A DNA stretch of 64,000 nt from Lasiosphaeris hirsuta (taxonomy: Eukaryota > Ascomycota > Sordariomycetes > Sordariales > Lasiosphaeriaceae). Positions within the stretch are counted from its first letter, which is position 1. Every line of letters begins with the position of its first letter. The position numbers and the translations under genes are program-made. Where the stretch lies: positions 4,340,001-4,404,000 of the forward strand of contig JAUKUA010000004.1 of NCBI GenBank assembly GCA_030549175.1, in the 5' to 3' direction. The notes under the pieces were generated by a model. It searched no databases. It was not told where the DNA came from and was given only the letters and a program-made list of their open reading frames with translations. Positions 53,494 through 64,000 of this stretch are shown piece by piece.

Positions 53494-56364
53494 ATGGCCT
53501 CCTCAGCTTGCATCGCGTCGCTCCCGGCCGAGCTCATCGCCTTCGTCATCGACAACCTCGACAGTCTCAAGGACCTGTCGTCGCTCGCTCGCACCAACCG
53601 TAGGCTCTACAGCGCAGTCAACCCGGGCCTCTACGAGAGAGCAGCGTCGCAGGAAGACCCCTGGCCGCTAGCATGGGCGGCGCATTGCGGAGTGGTCGGG
53701 ACGCTGAGGAAGGCGCTGGCTGCTGGCATCGACCCCAATCACCTATTTATTGATAATATGCCCTTCGACGACTGGAAGCGCACCAATACCACCACCCGGC
53801 AGGCCTTGGCCACGGCCGACAACAACACCGTCTGGGAGTCGGACAATGAGTGCGAGTCCACTGTTGACTGGTCGCCCGAGACCGAGGACAGCGACCATGC
53901 CGGCACGGTCAACACGACGCAGCCCTCGAGCAACGCCAACTCGGACCAGTGGGGTCTCGTCTTCAACGAGTCTGACCGCGACTCGGACATCTCGATGGAC
54001 GAGTTCCTGACCCACCACAGCGATGCCGCCTCGTCCACCCTCGACGAAAACGGACCCGAGCCCGACTTCGACGACGCCTTCGACGACCCCGTTGCCGCGG
54101 CGGCCCGTCCTCGCATCATCTTCAGACGCTTTACCGCCATCCATCTCGCCGCCCAGGCCGGCCACAACGACATCATCAATATCCTCGTCGACTCTGGCGC
54201 GAATCTTCACAATACCGCCATTCATCTTTGCGAATGTGTCCCCATATATGGGCTCTTGAACGCTACCGAGAGCCCCGAGCCGAACCCCCTCCACCAGACG
54301 TGGTCTACTCTGCACATTGCCATCTGCCACGGCCGCTCAGAAACCGCCCAGCTGCTGCTGTCCCGCGGCGCCTCCCCAGTCATGAACACTGCGAGGGATT
54401 CGATGGATTCCCCGTGTCCCACCGCTCTCCATCACGCCGCTGCCATGGGCCTTGTCGATGTCGTCCAATACTTGGTCGACAATGGTATCCAGACCGACAT
54501 TGACATTTGTGACCACAAGACCCTGACTCCCTTCTACCACGCCTATGCTGCTCGCCGGTGGGATTCCACCGTGCCCCTGTTGCTTCAGCTCGGCGCCAAC
54601 GTTGATGTAGATACCAAGCTTTACCTCCCCTATTCGACCATCACTCCGCTCGGTGAAGCGTGTCGGATGGGCCATTTCGACGACGCCGATCGCTTGATTG
54701 ACCTCGGCGCCGACGTCATGCGCGGCTTCATCCATTCCGGTCGTGGCCTCTCCCCTCTTCACATGTGTTCTATGCATTCTGCCTGCTCAGCGCAGGCTGC
54801 CGCTATGAGACCAAGGCTTTACGAAGAAGACGAGATGGGCATTGGGCGCATGAAAACAATCGCCAAGCTTATTGCCGCAGGTGCCGTGCTCGACGCCAAA
54901 GATTGCAGTGGTGATACGCCGCTAATCGCTGCCGCACAAAACCGCAACGTTCCCGCCCTCAAAGCCCTTCTCAACGCTGGCGGAAACGTGCACGAGCACA
55001 ATGCCGTCGGCCGGAACGCCGTTATGCAGGCCGTCTTGGGACCGTCACGTCCGGTGGCGACAGTCCAGCAAGAGAACATAGAGCCCCTGGCTCAGACACT
55101 CCGAGTGCTTACTGATGGCGGTGCCCGTCTCGGCGAGAGGGACTCGGAAGGCAACACGGTGCTACACCTTGTTTTCATGGGTGCAACCAAGAAAAAGCTT
55201 CAGAAGTCCGCCCTTCGGGTTCTTCTCAGCATGTCTGGTGTGAGCGAGCTATCTACTATCAGAAACAGAGATTACCAGACGCCGCTGCTGCTGGCCTTCC
55301 AGACCCGTAATCTTGAGGCGTGCGAGGTTCTTGTTCGCAGAGGATGCACTCGCGGAGCCCTCCAGCCGGCCGACATACTCACCATGTTCGCCGATGCCCT
55401 GATCTGTCCCTCGGAGGATGAGGCCACGCTGAACTTCGTTCTGGACTTGGACGTCAAGGGGCTCTTGACGTCGGACCCCCTGGTTTTCGAGGTGCTCCTT
55501 GCGAAAAACCGCTACTCCGCCGTTCGGGCGGCCCGGTTCATCGCCCAGCGTGGCTTGCCACCTCTCGCCCCTACCGCCTCGGCTTGTCTTTTGTGCCAGG
55601 CTATCATGATGGGCGAGTACACGCTCGCATACTCTCTTATCGAAAACGGCGTGGATGTCAATGCGTGCAACGACGAGGGCGAGGTGCCTCTAGCCGTCTT
55701 TGTCAAAAACCACCATTTTCTGCGAGACATACCTTACCGACTCCCCAACATGTACCAGTTTCTTCAAGCCCTACTCGACCGCGGCGCAAACACCCACCTC
55801 CCAATTTCTCCGGGCTCTAGTGAAAGGATCCTAAACAGGGTGATTGACCTCGACATGGAAGACGTCCTCCCTCTTATGTTGCAGAAACAACAGCCTCTCT
55901 CTAGCGACCCCCGGGCAGCTCACGGGTTTTACCTCCACGGCGCAGTCACCATCTCGCCCGGCCGACAACCCTGTAGCGAGAAGATTATCGATACCCTTCT
56001 TTCTGCGGGTCCCGACCTCAGCGAGGTCAATGAGGAAGGAGACACCCCCTTGTCCGTGCTGCTCAGTTGCCTGTGCAAGGAACGCCGCTTCACCTGGAGG
56101 TATCATCGCTTCATCAAAGCACTTGCCGGTCCAGACGTTGATATCAACCGTCTGAACAATGAGGGGAAGTCAATCGCAGATTACCTTGAGCAACTCATGT
56201 ACCCAAGAGAAGGTGGCCCGGGACAAACAACTTTCCTCACGCGGCGGATCCATATTATTGATGTCGAGGGAGGCAGGAAGGCACTCAGATTCCTGCCGCG
56301 TCCGCAGAAAAAGGCCAAACCCAGCAACATTCTACTAGGACCTAAATTTCTGCAATCGAGGTAA
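53494..56364 (+). CDS. F-box-like / ankyrin-repeat protein
   Basis: A single exon of 956 residues from MASSACIASLPAELIAF. Residues 8-45 (SLPAELIAFVIDNLDSL, DLSSLARTNRRLYSAV) form an F-box-like helix pair as found at the N-terminus of many fungal ankyrin proteins. An acidic disordered insert covers about 95-205. Ankyrin repeats follow from about 212 to the C-terminus, some degenerate; clear units include FTAIHLAAQAGHNDIINILV, STLHIAICHGRSETAQLLLS and DTPLIAAAQNRNVPALKALL. F-box proteins recruit substrates to SCF ubiquitin ligases, with the ankyrin array as binding surface, but a partner cannot be named. Unlike the ankyrin relic at 42 kb, this frame is intact over 2.9 kb. Confidence 0.85.
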   Translation: MASSACIASLPAELIAFVIDNLDSLKDLSSLARTNRRLYSAVNPGLYERAASQEDPWPLAWAAHCGVVGTLRKALAAGIDPNHLFIDNMPFDDWKRTNTTTRQALATADNNTVWESDNECESTVDWSPETEDSDHAGTVNTTQPSSNANSDQWGLVFNESDRDSDISMDEFLTHHSDAASSTLDENGPEPDFDDAFDDPVAAAARPRIIFRRFTAIHLAAQAGHNDIINILVDSGANLHNTAIHLCECVPIYGLLNATESPEPNPLHQTWSTLHIAICHGRSETAQLLLSRGASPVMNTARDSMDSPCPTALHHAAAMGLVDVVQYLVDNGIQTDIDICDHKTLTPFYHAYAARRWDSTVPLLLQLGANVDVDTKLYLPYSTITPLGEACRMGHFDDADRLIDLGADVMRGFIHSGRGLSPLHMCSMHSACSAQAAAMRPRLYEEDEMGIGRMKTIAKLIAAGAVLDAKDCSGDTPLIAAAQNRNVPALKALLNAGGNVHEHNAVGRNAVMQAVLGPSRPVATVQQENIEPLAQTLRVLTDGGARLGERDSEGNTVLHLVFMGATKKKLQKSALRVLLSMSGVSELSTIRNRDYQTPLLLAFQTRNLEACEVLVRRGCTRGALQPADILTMFADALICPSEDEATLNFVLDLDVKGLLTSDPLVFEVLLAKNRYSAVRAARFIAQRGLPPLAPTASACLLCQAIMMGEYTLAYSLIENGVDVNACNDEGEVPLAVFVKNHHFLRDIPYRLPNMYQFLQALLDRGANTHLPISPGSSERILNRVIDLDMEDVLPLMLQKQQPLSSDPRAAHGFYLHGAVTISPGRQPCSEKIIDTLLSAGPDLSEVNEEGDTPLSVLLSCLCKERRFTWRYHRFIKALAGPDVDINRLNNEGKSIADYLEQLMYPREGGPGQTTFLTRRIHIIDVEGGRKALRFLPRPQKKAKPSNILLGPKFLQSR

Positions 56365-56601
56365 CAACAAGCGGGGAAGGGGGCTTCCCGGCCTCGGCGC
56401 AGCTTTCCCTGCGGGGCTGACGATAACGGCGCCCGGGTGTTGCTTCCTCTTGCCATCGATGATGGCCCACCGGTCTTTGCCACGCATCCTGGATTTCTGG
56501 TAGGATGTTGTTCAGTTTGACTTTGAATCTCACCGACGACGCTGCGTCTCTTCCCGCCTTACACAGGCCGCATCTCCCCGAGACACGCCCCTTTGTCAAC
56601 A

Positions 56602-56621
56602 CCCCCCCCCCCCCCCCCCCC
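56602..56621 (+). repeat. Poly-C tract (20 C) just before a start codon
   Basis: Ends 17 bases before the ATG at 56639. It is the third poly-C tract of 19-21 bases in the window. Confidence 0.95.
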
Positions 56622-56638
56622 AAACTGTTGTTGACAAT

Positions 56639-57451
56639 ATGACCTCCACGAAAGACAACACTGTAGGCACCTCGACCACGCTCGAAACCCCCCATCGAAT
56701 CGGGTCTCTCGGCGGTCCCGCTCCCACACCGACCCAAAGCAACATGCGGCGCCGAGCACGCCCGAGTTCGACGAGAAATCCTTCCTCCCGGCCAGAGACA
56801 GCAAGGGCTCTACGTCTCCCAACTCGAGGTCGAACAGAAAGTACCCCTTCTCCAAGAACGACCGCACTAGTCATGACGAAGCACGCCAAGACGGGTCGAG
56901 CATCCCATCCACAGTCATGTACACCCCCCGCCAGGGCAGCCTTGACCACATGGAGCGTGGCTTCTCGGCGCTGAGACACGACTCGGCGCTCGGACGTGAG
57001 AAGGATGCCCCCAAGCCGCGATTCTCGCTGTCCTCCATCACCTGGTCAGCACGCCACCGTGCACGTTGGGTGGAAAGCGATCATGCTGACTTGCTCCGGG
57101 CCCAACAGGCGCGAGACGGGCTGGACGATTTTGAAGTGGATAATAACGACAATCTGCGGGCAAAATGACGCAGTCGCGAATTGGCTCGTGTTTGTGGCCT
57201 CGTGCTTGGGCATTCTGGTCGCCGTCTCGACCATTGTCGGCTACCCAAAGCTCCCTCTGATTGCGAAGCCGCCAGGCGACAAGACCTCGCCCCCAGGGAT
57301 GGTGCCCCTATTTGGGGGTCTCGGGACGGGAACGCCGCAGACGCCGCCGGCGGAACCGAGGCCGACTTTGACCAACGTCAATGTGAATTGCTACTATTGT
57401 ACCATAATGCAGGATCCGGAGGGGAATTGGCGATATCAGAAGGGCGATTAG
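56639..57451 (+). CDS. Single-pass membrane protein, unrecognised; start region uncertain
   Basis: The C-terminal part is clear: GWTILKWIITTICGQNDAVA, then a membrane helix (NWLVFVASCLGILVAVSTIV) and a Pro-rich tail ending YYCTIMQDPEGNWRYQKGD at 57451. Upstream, the frame with STPEFDEKSFLPARDSKGS and MERGFSALRHDSALGREKD can be joined to it by a 65-nt intron (donor GTCAGC after ...SSIT-TG, GCTGAC branch, acceptor CAACAG before 57110), which restores a Trp and the frame. The first ATG (56639, MTSTKDNTVGTSTTLET) is in a third frame, so a one-base indel or hidden intron is needed near 56745, or translation starts at 56917. No domain is recognised. Confidence 0.45.
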
Positions 57452-58831
57452 ACCTGTGGATATCAATGGGTTTTTGGCGCCTTTTTGGTTGTGTTATTTC
57501 CGGCGGTTTGAGTGTATCATAATTGCTGTGAGGTCGCTTGTAGGTTACTGCGGAAGCTCATGGCTTCTGTTCCTTTATCTATGTTTGGACTGGTGTACCT
57601 GTTTGAGGAGCTTGGCTTGGTTGGGGGTTATTTTGTGAGGAGGGGGAGTAAATTTGCTCACTGGTGAAAGAAATCCGCCTGGTAGGGCCATCGTGGTTAC
57701 AATATCAACGTCTTCGACGACTACTGCTCCGTGCCACCAAATTATATGGCTCCCCTTCTCCAGGTTTAACTGCGGTTACCTGCGTAGCACTACAATGCTC
57801 TTTGGCTTCTTTGGATACCAGAGGTTGATGAAGACCTCGGATCTTGCTCGCATTTTGAAGATGATGCGTCGGGTGACTGGTGCCCCGGTCGCTCCCAGGA
57901 TCTTTTATTCACAGCGACCCCCGGGCCGTGCCACGGGGGGGGGGGGCATCACTTCGGAACATAAGCGTCAAGACGTGTCTATTGGCCACAAGCAAAGTCA
58001 GAGCTTGTTATTAAATACTTGCTTTACTAGACAGTGGTAGTTGGTGTGTTAGGCTACTTGCAGATAAGAACCAAAGACACTTGCCCAAGGTATATATATG
58101 TACCTACCTTGGCTATTTCCCCCAAATGTAAATGGTGAATACCTCTAAGAATCCGACACGGCCATGCACAAACTGCACTAAGAATTGCTATTAGATGGTG
58201 CAACAACGGAAATATTTGGGCCGACTTATTCGCCCACCCCCTTCTGGCCCAAGGAGCACAGCAGGGCGGTGAGATGGGTATTCAAGGTGCGGTGCAACTC
58301 GGCCTCTACCTTGAGACGCGACAAATAACAAAGCGTGCCACGACAGCGCGAAGGCAAACATGGAAGGATTGGCAGGCCCTTGGGATACCAGTAGTGCTTG
58401 ACCAGAGCTGCCTTTGCCGGGGAGATTAGTAGCCCAAGTTAGACATATGTGTCCGAGAGCATTCAACTCAGCAAATGGGTGCTTGTTTGTGAGTACCTTA
58501 CCTATCCCAAGCTGCTTGGCCCGGTCAAATAAGGCCTCGTACTATCATCCGCGTAAGGGGCTCACACCAAACTCACAGCTCTTGAGTTTATAGGAACTGG
58601 CAGATGCCTGGGGTCGCTCGCTGTTGTCCACGGCAAGATGCGGTGTCCCCCGAAGGAACGCAAGGGGTTTTCTCGATGCAAGAGCCTTTTAGATCATGGG
58701 GAATCCCATTTCTTATTCTCGCGTCAGCCAATTGAGATCAGACCCTCGTTTGAACAAAGGGGGAGGGGGGTGGAACGGTGGCGATGTAAGGGAGCCAACA
58801 ACTAACAAGCCAAGGCACGCAAGGCATATGT
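57452..58831. other. Spacer, no supported gene
   Basis: 1.4 kb with short motif-free frames on both strands and an 11-G run near 57936. Confidence 0.45.
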
Positions 58832-59314
58832 TTGGTACGAAACTCAAGATACTCGCATGTTCCATCCCTGGCCATCTTCCTCGTCGAAATCATTCTCGAC
58901 GCCGACCTGCTGCCGGTGCTCAACCCGGACCCCATGCTAGCCCGGGGCGCCCAGCCACTGGCCTTGCGGGGGCTCATAAACTGGCCCGACTTTCTGAGCG
59001 GCTCGAGCATTCTGACCATGGTCGGAAACTTGACCATCGAGCACCGGCCCGAGCGCTACATGTTCCTTCACCACAACGGCGTCGAGCTGGACTTTACGCG
59101 CGCATCACTGGCCGTCGCTCCGGGATCGTGGCCGAGGATGAGGGCGGCAACTACGTGCGACTCTGGGGGGAACACGGACTTCCCAATCGACCGGACTGGT
59201 CGAGACGTCGAGAAGCAGCTGTGGATTGACGCCATGCGGCTATGGTGCCGCCAGCCCGGCTTCTCAACGGTTTGTAAAAGAATGGTTAAGATCTTTAATA
59301 AGGTTTGCCGGTAA
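58832..59314 (+). other. Possible coding fragment, unrecognised
   Basis: A frame with coding-like content (FLVEIILDADLLPVLNPDP, LINWPDFLSGSSILTMVGN, YMFLHHNGVELDF) shifts near 59100 into another frame (SGIVAEDEGGNYVRLWGEHG). The family is not recognised. It may be a relic or a gene with an unrecognised intron. Confidence 0.25.
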
Positions 59315-59696
59315 AGCTGCTGTTCCTATTATTATTATTATTATTATTATTAATCATTCATGTCTTTCGGCAGTATTGCTGGATTTAACAGCTTCGCCGA
59401 AAGGGCCCGCTTTGCTATTTTCATGTTGACATCAGCTTATTCAAGTTTCGTTCGACCTCAGATTTGGGCAGTAAGATGCACAAAAAAAAACACATTTATG
59501 GTGCAACCAGCCACGTCAGAAAGAAGAATGCCGCGCGTGAGATGTCTTGGAATTGCCGTTCCACCTGTCACATCTGTATACCCATCATGTCGTGTAGCAT
59601 CCCCCAGCGCCCACCTGCTAGAATATCTCATCCCCTCATCCAGTCATATCTCAAAAGAAAGTAACACAAACGCCACAAAGAAATCACGTCAGCTCC
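59315..59696. other. Spacer with (ATT)n microsatellite
   Basis: Holds an ATT repeat of about 8 units at 59327-59352 and the 3' flank of the dehydrogenase gene; no gene seen. Confidence 0.5.
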
Positions 59697-60981
59697 TCAG
59701 TATCCCTCCTTCCTGTTGATCTTATTCGTCAAGTCTTGCCCCTCACTCAGCCGCTTGAGGTTGTATCCCAGAATTGCCAGCACCCTCTTGGCGTACGACG
59801 TCGACGCCCCCGACACATGGGGGGTGATGATGACATTCTTAGCCGCCCACAGCTTGTGGCCGTCCGGCAGCGGCTCCGGATCCGTGACGTCGAGCGCGGC
59901 GCCCCTGATGAGCCCCGTCTCCAGCGCCTCGATCAGATCGTCCGTCTCCACCACCGGGCCGCGCGCAATGTTGGACACGAACGTCCTCCCGGGCCTCTTG
60001 TCCGCCAGCACCTGGAACTCGGGCGCCGCCAGCAGGTGCTGCGTGTTGTTCGTCAGCGGCGTGGCGACGACGAGCAGGTCGAGCCCCGACCCTAGGAACT
60101 TGTGCAGGTCCTCCTTGGAGCCGCCCGAGAACCACCTGGACGGGAAGATGCCGTTGGGGTCGCCCAGCCCCGCCGGCGTCCACGATTCATCGCGGCGCGA
60201 CTCGGGCGTGGGCCGCGGGTGCAGCGTGTAGGCGTGCACCTTCAGGCCGAGGGCGGTGGCGACGCGGGCGGTCTGCCGGCCGATGCTGCCGTAGCCGAGG
60301 ATTCCGCTGGGGAGGGGGTTTAGCAAAAGGGGGATGAAAAAAGGGGAGGCCCGTACGACGTACACAGTCTTGCTCACGGCGTCTTCGATATTGCTGAGGC
60401 TCTCTCCGCGGTCCCAGCGAGCTTCTTTTTGGCGGTCCAGGAAGTCGGGGACTGTGCCAGTGTGTCAGTGCGGATCGGAGACATGATTCAGGGGGGTGAG
60501 GGCTCAGGACATACGGTGATGCTCAAAGGCCAGGTACGTGCTGATAATCCACTCGGAGATTTGCGGTCTTGTGCGTACAAGTCAGCGATTGTCATGGGAA
60601 TCGGCCTCATGGCGACACCTACCCGTGAACACCATTCGCGGTGCAGAAGGTGATATCCGTGTCCTTGAAAAGCGGGTTGTCGAGGATGTGGTTCGCTCCT
60701 GCACTCAGCAGCTGGACATACTCCAGCTTGGGTGCCTCTTCGGGCGTGGGCAAGGTGTTGAAAGTGAGGATGATGGTCACGTCGGCCCATTCGCTCGCCG
60801 GGAATGGCGCTGCAGTCTGGCCCCACTCCAACTTGTGGACGATGATCTCGAGGTCGGGGAACTCGGACTTGAGATCGTCAAAGAAACTGGGTTCCGGGAT
60901 GAGTGGCATAATAACGGCGAGCTTGTGGCCCTTGAGAGTTTTGTTGGGAGGCCCCGTGGTCACTTCTTGCTTGATCAACAT
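59697..60981 (-). CDS. D-isomer-specific 2-hydroxyacid dehydrogenase
   Basis: Four minus-strand exons (60981-60623, 60567-60515, 60451-60364, 60306-59697) join with consistent phases into 369 residues. The second exon restores GPQISEWIISTYLAFEHH, a hallmark helix of the family. The NAD(P) loop is GILGYGSIGRQTA (168-180). The catalytic residues are all present: Arg282 (NIARGP), Glu311 (DPEPLP) and His330 (ITPHVSG). The enzyme reduces 2-keto acids such as glyoxylate or hydroxypyruvate, or the reverse, in the cytosol; which substrate cannot be told. Introns are 55, 63 and 57 nt, typical for the window. It lies between the membrane-protein region and the P450. Confidence 0.9.
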
Positions 60982-61757
60982 GTTGGGCGACGGATCTCAA
61001 ATTGCTACGAGGCGCTGCCAAGTTCAAGTTGCTGATACGAGGTGATGGATGGGGAGAAAGGGTGATGGGTGAGGCTCCTATTTAATATTTGGTCCTGGGA
61101 GCTGGCGGTGAGAGGCGAGTCCTGTTTTAATAAACACACAGGCAGCATGCGTCAGATAACCAGAAGGGTGTGAGAGAGGTGCGTGAGCTGAGGCTGGCCA
61201 GTGCGTGGTTCCCGGTTTTCGGGTCGCGGTTGCCAGCTGGATTTAACATTTTATCATTTTAATCGTCGATGGCGCCCTTCGGTGCGGGGGTCACAGCTGG
61301 CGCTGTTGAGGCGCTATATCGCGTCATTTATGGCCGTGCCCTGCGGAGTCGTCGGTTGGGGTGGTATCCCGTGAGGGTTCCGTCGGGCCCTCCAGCAAGC
61401 TACCCGTCAGGTACACCTTGTCAACGCCATCCTCGCGCGTTATCCCCGCCATCCTTTTCGGGGGCGTGCGACTTTGCCGTCCCGGTCCCGGTCCAGATCC
61501 TGGACGCTACCTAGGTCCAATGAGGTGTTCGGGTGGCAAGCACGTAGCATTATTTAAGAGGCCTCTTATTTAAATACTAATCGTCAATCTTTTTTGGTCT
61601 GGATTTACGGCTCTATTAATACCACAATCCCAGGCACTATTTTATCCCTGGCCATTGGCAGACGGACGTGCCGTATGAATCTACCATGCCGATTCGAGAT
61701 TTCATATGTCATCTCCCGACAAAACAAAGATAGTAAGCGAGCGAGCCGAATGTGCAA
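60982..61757. other. Spacer, no supported gene
   Basis: Promoter side of the dehydrogenase and 3' flank of the P450. The stretch at about 61545-61640 is A/T-rich with TTATTTAAATA-type sequence; no gene seen. Confidence 0.45.
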
Positions 61758-63461
61758 TCAGGCCTCGTGCAGCCGAACCTGGACGCCGCTGCCACTCCTG
61801 TTTTCGATGGTGTGGTGAAATCTCATTGGCGCGCCGGCGGGCATTTCTGCATTCTCTATCCTATCATAGCGCTGCAGCAGTCTGACAATCACATACGCAG
61901 TCTTGGTGCGGGCGAATTGCTCTGCCACTTTGTCAGCAATCAAGTCCCGCTACTCAGAGCACACCACCACCTGTCAAGCGGGGAGGGGAGACTCACGTCC
62001 TAGACACTGGCGAATGCCACCGCCAAAGGGGATGAATTCGAATCCAAACTTGCGCCCTCCTTTCTCCTCCCATCTCTCGGGCCGGAAGACGTCGACGTCT
62101 GGACCCCAGAGGTCTTTCCTCCTCGTCATCGCGTACGTCGGAATCAGCACCTGGCGGCCTTTGGGGACAAACAGGGGCTCATCGCCGCCGGCACCTCCAC
62201 CTCGAGGCAACACCGTGTCACGCAGAGCGACGCGCTCGTTCAGCGGAATCACGGGCGCCATGCGGAGCGTCTCGTTGACGACCGACGTGATGTAGGGAAT
62301 TGAGTCGCGGAGGCCCTTGAACTCGATGTTGCTCGGTGCAGATGGTACGTAGGGACCAAATCGCCCCAGGATCTGCTCACGCAGCCTGTTGAAGACTTCT
62401 GGGTGGCGGCAGAGGAAGTAAAATACCCAACCCAGGAGCGAAGCCGTCGTGTCGCGTCCCGCGGTCAGGACGTTGAGGGTTTGGCTGCACAGCTCGGTCG
62501 CGTCCTGCGTCACCTTGGCCAGCTCGTGCAGCAGAATGTACCGTTTGCTTGAAACCTGGCCCGTCTCGGACTCGATATGGGCCAGGTACCGTTCTCCCCG
62601 CTGCAGGCGAAGCTGGACGAACCACCCGGCATATTTGTGGACGGCGGCACAATGGGCTTTGAACGCCTTGGTCGGCAGGAGCCAGCGGTATTTCCATAGC
62701 GCCCCCCTCGTCTCAACACAAGCCTTGCCGGCATCCATGTGCATGCCAATGTTCTCACGGTCCGGTGTCTCGAATCCGGGGATGACGGGAAGCTCGATGC
62801 GCTCTGACGGGCTCTGCGAGTGCACCGAGTATCCGTAAATAAGCTCGGTGGTGATGTCCAGCGTCATGTTGTAGAGCAGGGGCTGGAGGTCGAGCTTTTC
62901 GGTCCAGCCCTCCTCGGACGTCATGACTGACCTGTCGATGGCGGCCAAGAGTTGCTGCACATGCCGCTCGATCAAGTCCAGGTCATTGATCTGGTCTCTG
63001 GCAAACTGTGGTCGAACCAAAGCCCGCGAGTGTTTCCAGGCCTCGCCACGGCAGGTGAAAACGCCATCGCCAAAAAGGGGCCTCCAACTGGCGTTCCGGT
63101 GCTCGCCCACATCCCAATCCACCGACTGCGTGGCAAGCATAGTCTGCACGTTGTCAGGGTCGCGCGTCACAATAAGCTCGTAGTCGGAGATTGGGACGAC
63201 GCAAGTGTTGACGTTCTTTCCCATCTCGTCCAAGACCTTGACCACATACTGGGGGCCAAACCCCGCCTTGGTCGCTTTGATGCTCTCAACCAGCCGGCCG
63301 AATCCCAGGAAGCCCTTTTTGGGCATCACCGGTGCTGGGCTACATCCCCGGCGGACGGCTTCCGCTGCGGCTCGCCTCTTTTCTTTCCGTATCAGATGCG
63401 CATTGTAAAGGTGGTTGAGCAGCAGCAGGGCGATGCACCCCAAGAAAACAGGAAACAACAT
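61758..63461 (-). CDS. Cytochrome P450, CYP52-like (alkane/fatty-acid hydroxylase type)
   Basis: Two minus-strand exons, 63461-61997 and 61921-61758, give 542 residues. The start MLFPVFLGCIALLLLNHLYN is chosen over the frame start at 63596 because it provides the N-terminal membrane anchor. The acceptor ending TGGCAG is preferred since it restores C-L-G-Q-Q-F-A after the heme loop. Landmarks are TAGRDTTAS (I-helix), NETLR (ExxR), FRPERW and FGGGIRQCLG with the heme-ligand Cys at about 486. The segment VIPLNERVALRDTVLPRGGG resembles CYP52/CYP539-type sequences, which hydroxylate n-alkanes and fatty acids in the endoplasmic reticulum. It could act on a polyketide but lies 29 kb from the PKS. 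Confidence 0.88.
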
Positions 63462-64000
63462 TGTTGTAAGGCAGAAATCATAGAAATTGGTCTGTGACCT
63501 GTGGAGGCTTTGGAGACTGGAGATTTCGATGCCTCGGGATGAATGACAATGGAAAGGGGGGCATGGGGTTGTCCACATTGCCCCTGAATCGGCCACAGAC
63601 GCATGCGCGGCTGGAGTGTCGGGACCTAATACGCTTCCCCGAACCGCCTCATTCTTCGAATCTCTGCTAAATCCTTAGTTATTGCCTAGGCACACAATCA
63701 ATTTCTAGACGCCGGCCTTCCTCTTAGTTTCACGTCGCGGCCAGCGCGTGGCGCGATTGGCGTCTCACCCCTGACTCGGACTTGAACACCAACAATAGGG
63801 GATTCAGCAAACCGGCCACGCCACAGAGTCTCATTATATCTCCTTGATTTTTTCAGTGGCTCGGGCTACCTGCATCTGTGGTGACGTTCAGCCGTGACAT
63901 TTATTTGCGCTTTCTTTTTCGAGTTGTACTAAGACGGGTGGTGCCCGTATGTATTGTACATCGAGTACCCACTCTCTGGAATAACGTGATGAGCCGGTAG
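63462..64000. other. P450 upstream region
   Basis: Presumed promoter and leader of the P450 up to the window edge. No further gene seen. Confidence 0.5.

Noticed and set aside
1..64000. CRISPR array, bacterial operons, rRNA genes
   Set aside because: None seen; gene structure with introns and the families present are those of a fungal nuclear genome.

Overview
The window is nuclear DNA of a filamentous ascomycete (Pezizomycotina, most likely a Sordariomycete). The evidence is short introns of about 47-92 nt with GTRAGT-type donors and CTRAC-like branch sites, long gene-poor spacers with homopolymer tracts, and typical fungal families: a highly reducing polyketide synthase (PKS), a Zn2Cys6 regulator, HET, NACHT-ankyrin and DUF4419 genes, a CYP52-like P450 and a cAMP-receptor-like GPCR. 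No species can be named from the sequence alone.

Layout. 0-7.2 kb: the 3' end of a giant DUF3638/DUF3645 protein, an AAA+ ATPase relic, a small Cys-rich protein, an aminoglycoside-phosphotransferase-fold protein and a secreted PAN/Apple-like Ser-rich protein. 8.6-14.3 kb: a graveyard with a broken TPR-ZZ-HET gene and a DUF4419 gene carrying in-frame stops. 14.7-36.8 kb: a biosynthetic block with an NmrA-like NAD(P)-binding protein, a six-exon Zn2Cys6 transcription factor, a nine-exon KS-AT-DH-MT-ER-KR-ACP polyketide synthase (8.3 kb, minus strand) and an SDR reductase transcribed divergently from it. The PKS upstream region holds five copies of ACTCCGGT, a plausible regulator site. 38-46 kb: a second graveyard with a decayed SDR, a NACHT-ankyrin relic, an internally deleted HET gene and a coiled-coil gene with frame changes at A-runs. 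An intact C2H2 zinc-finger gene lies among them, downstream of a dense GGACTC/GAGTCC cluster. 47-64 kb: mostly intact genes, namely a 7-TM receptor, a NAPE-PLD-like metallo-hydrolase, an F-box/ankyrin protein, a single-pass membrane protein, a D-2-hydroxyacid dehydrogenase and a P450.

How they may work together. The PKS should build a reduced, possibly C-methylated chain on its own ACP. It has no release domain, and none of the immediate neighbours is an obvious thioesterase, so off-loading must happen in trans or by a tailoring enzyme such as the divergent SDR. The Zn2Cys6 protein is the natural candidate regulator and NmrA a possible redox-linked partner. This is inference from position. 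The P450 and dehydrogenase lie about 28 kb from the PKS and may be unrelated. The relics flanking the block are mainly allorecognition/NLR-type families, which suggests a fast-turnover accessory region. Exon structures were worked out by hand from splice motifs and phase continuity; no alignment or expression data were available.
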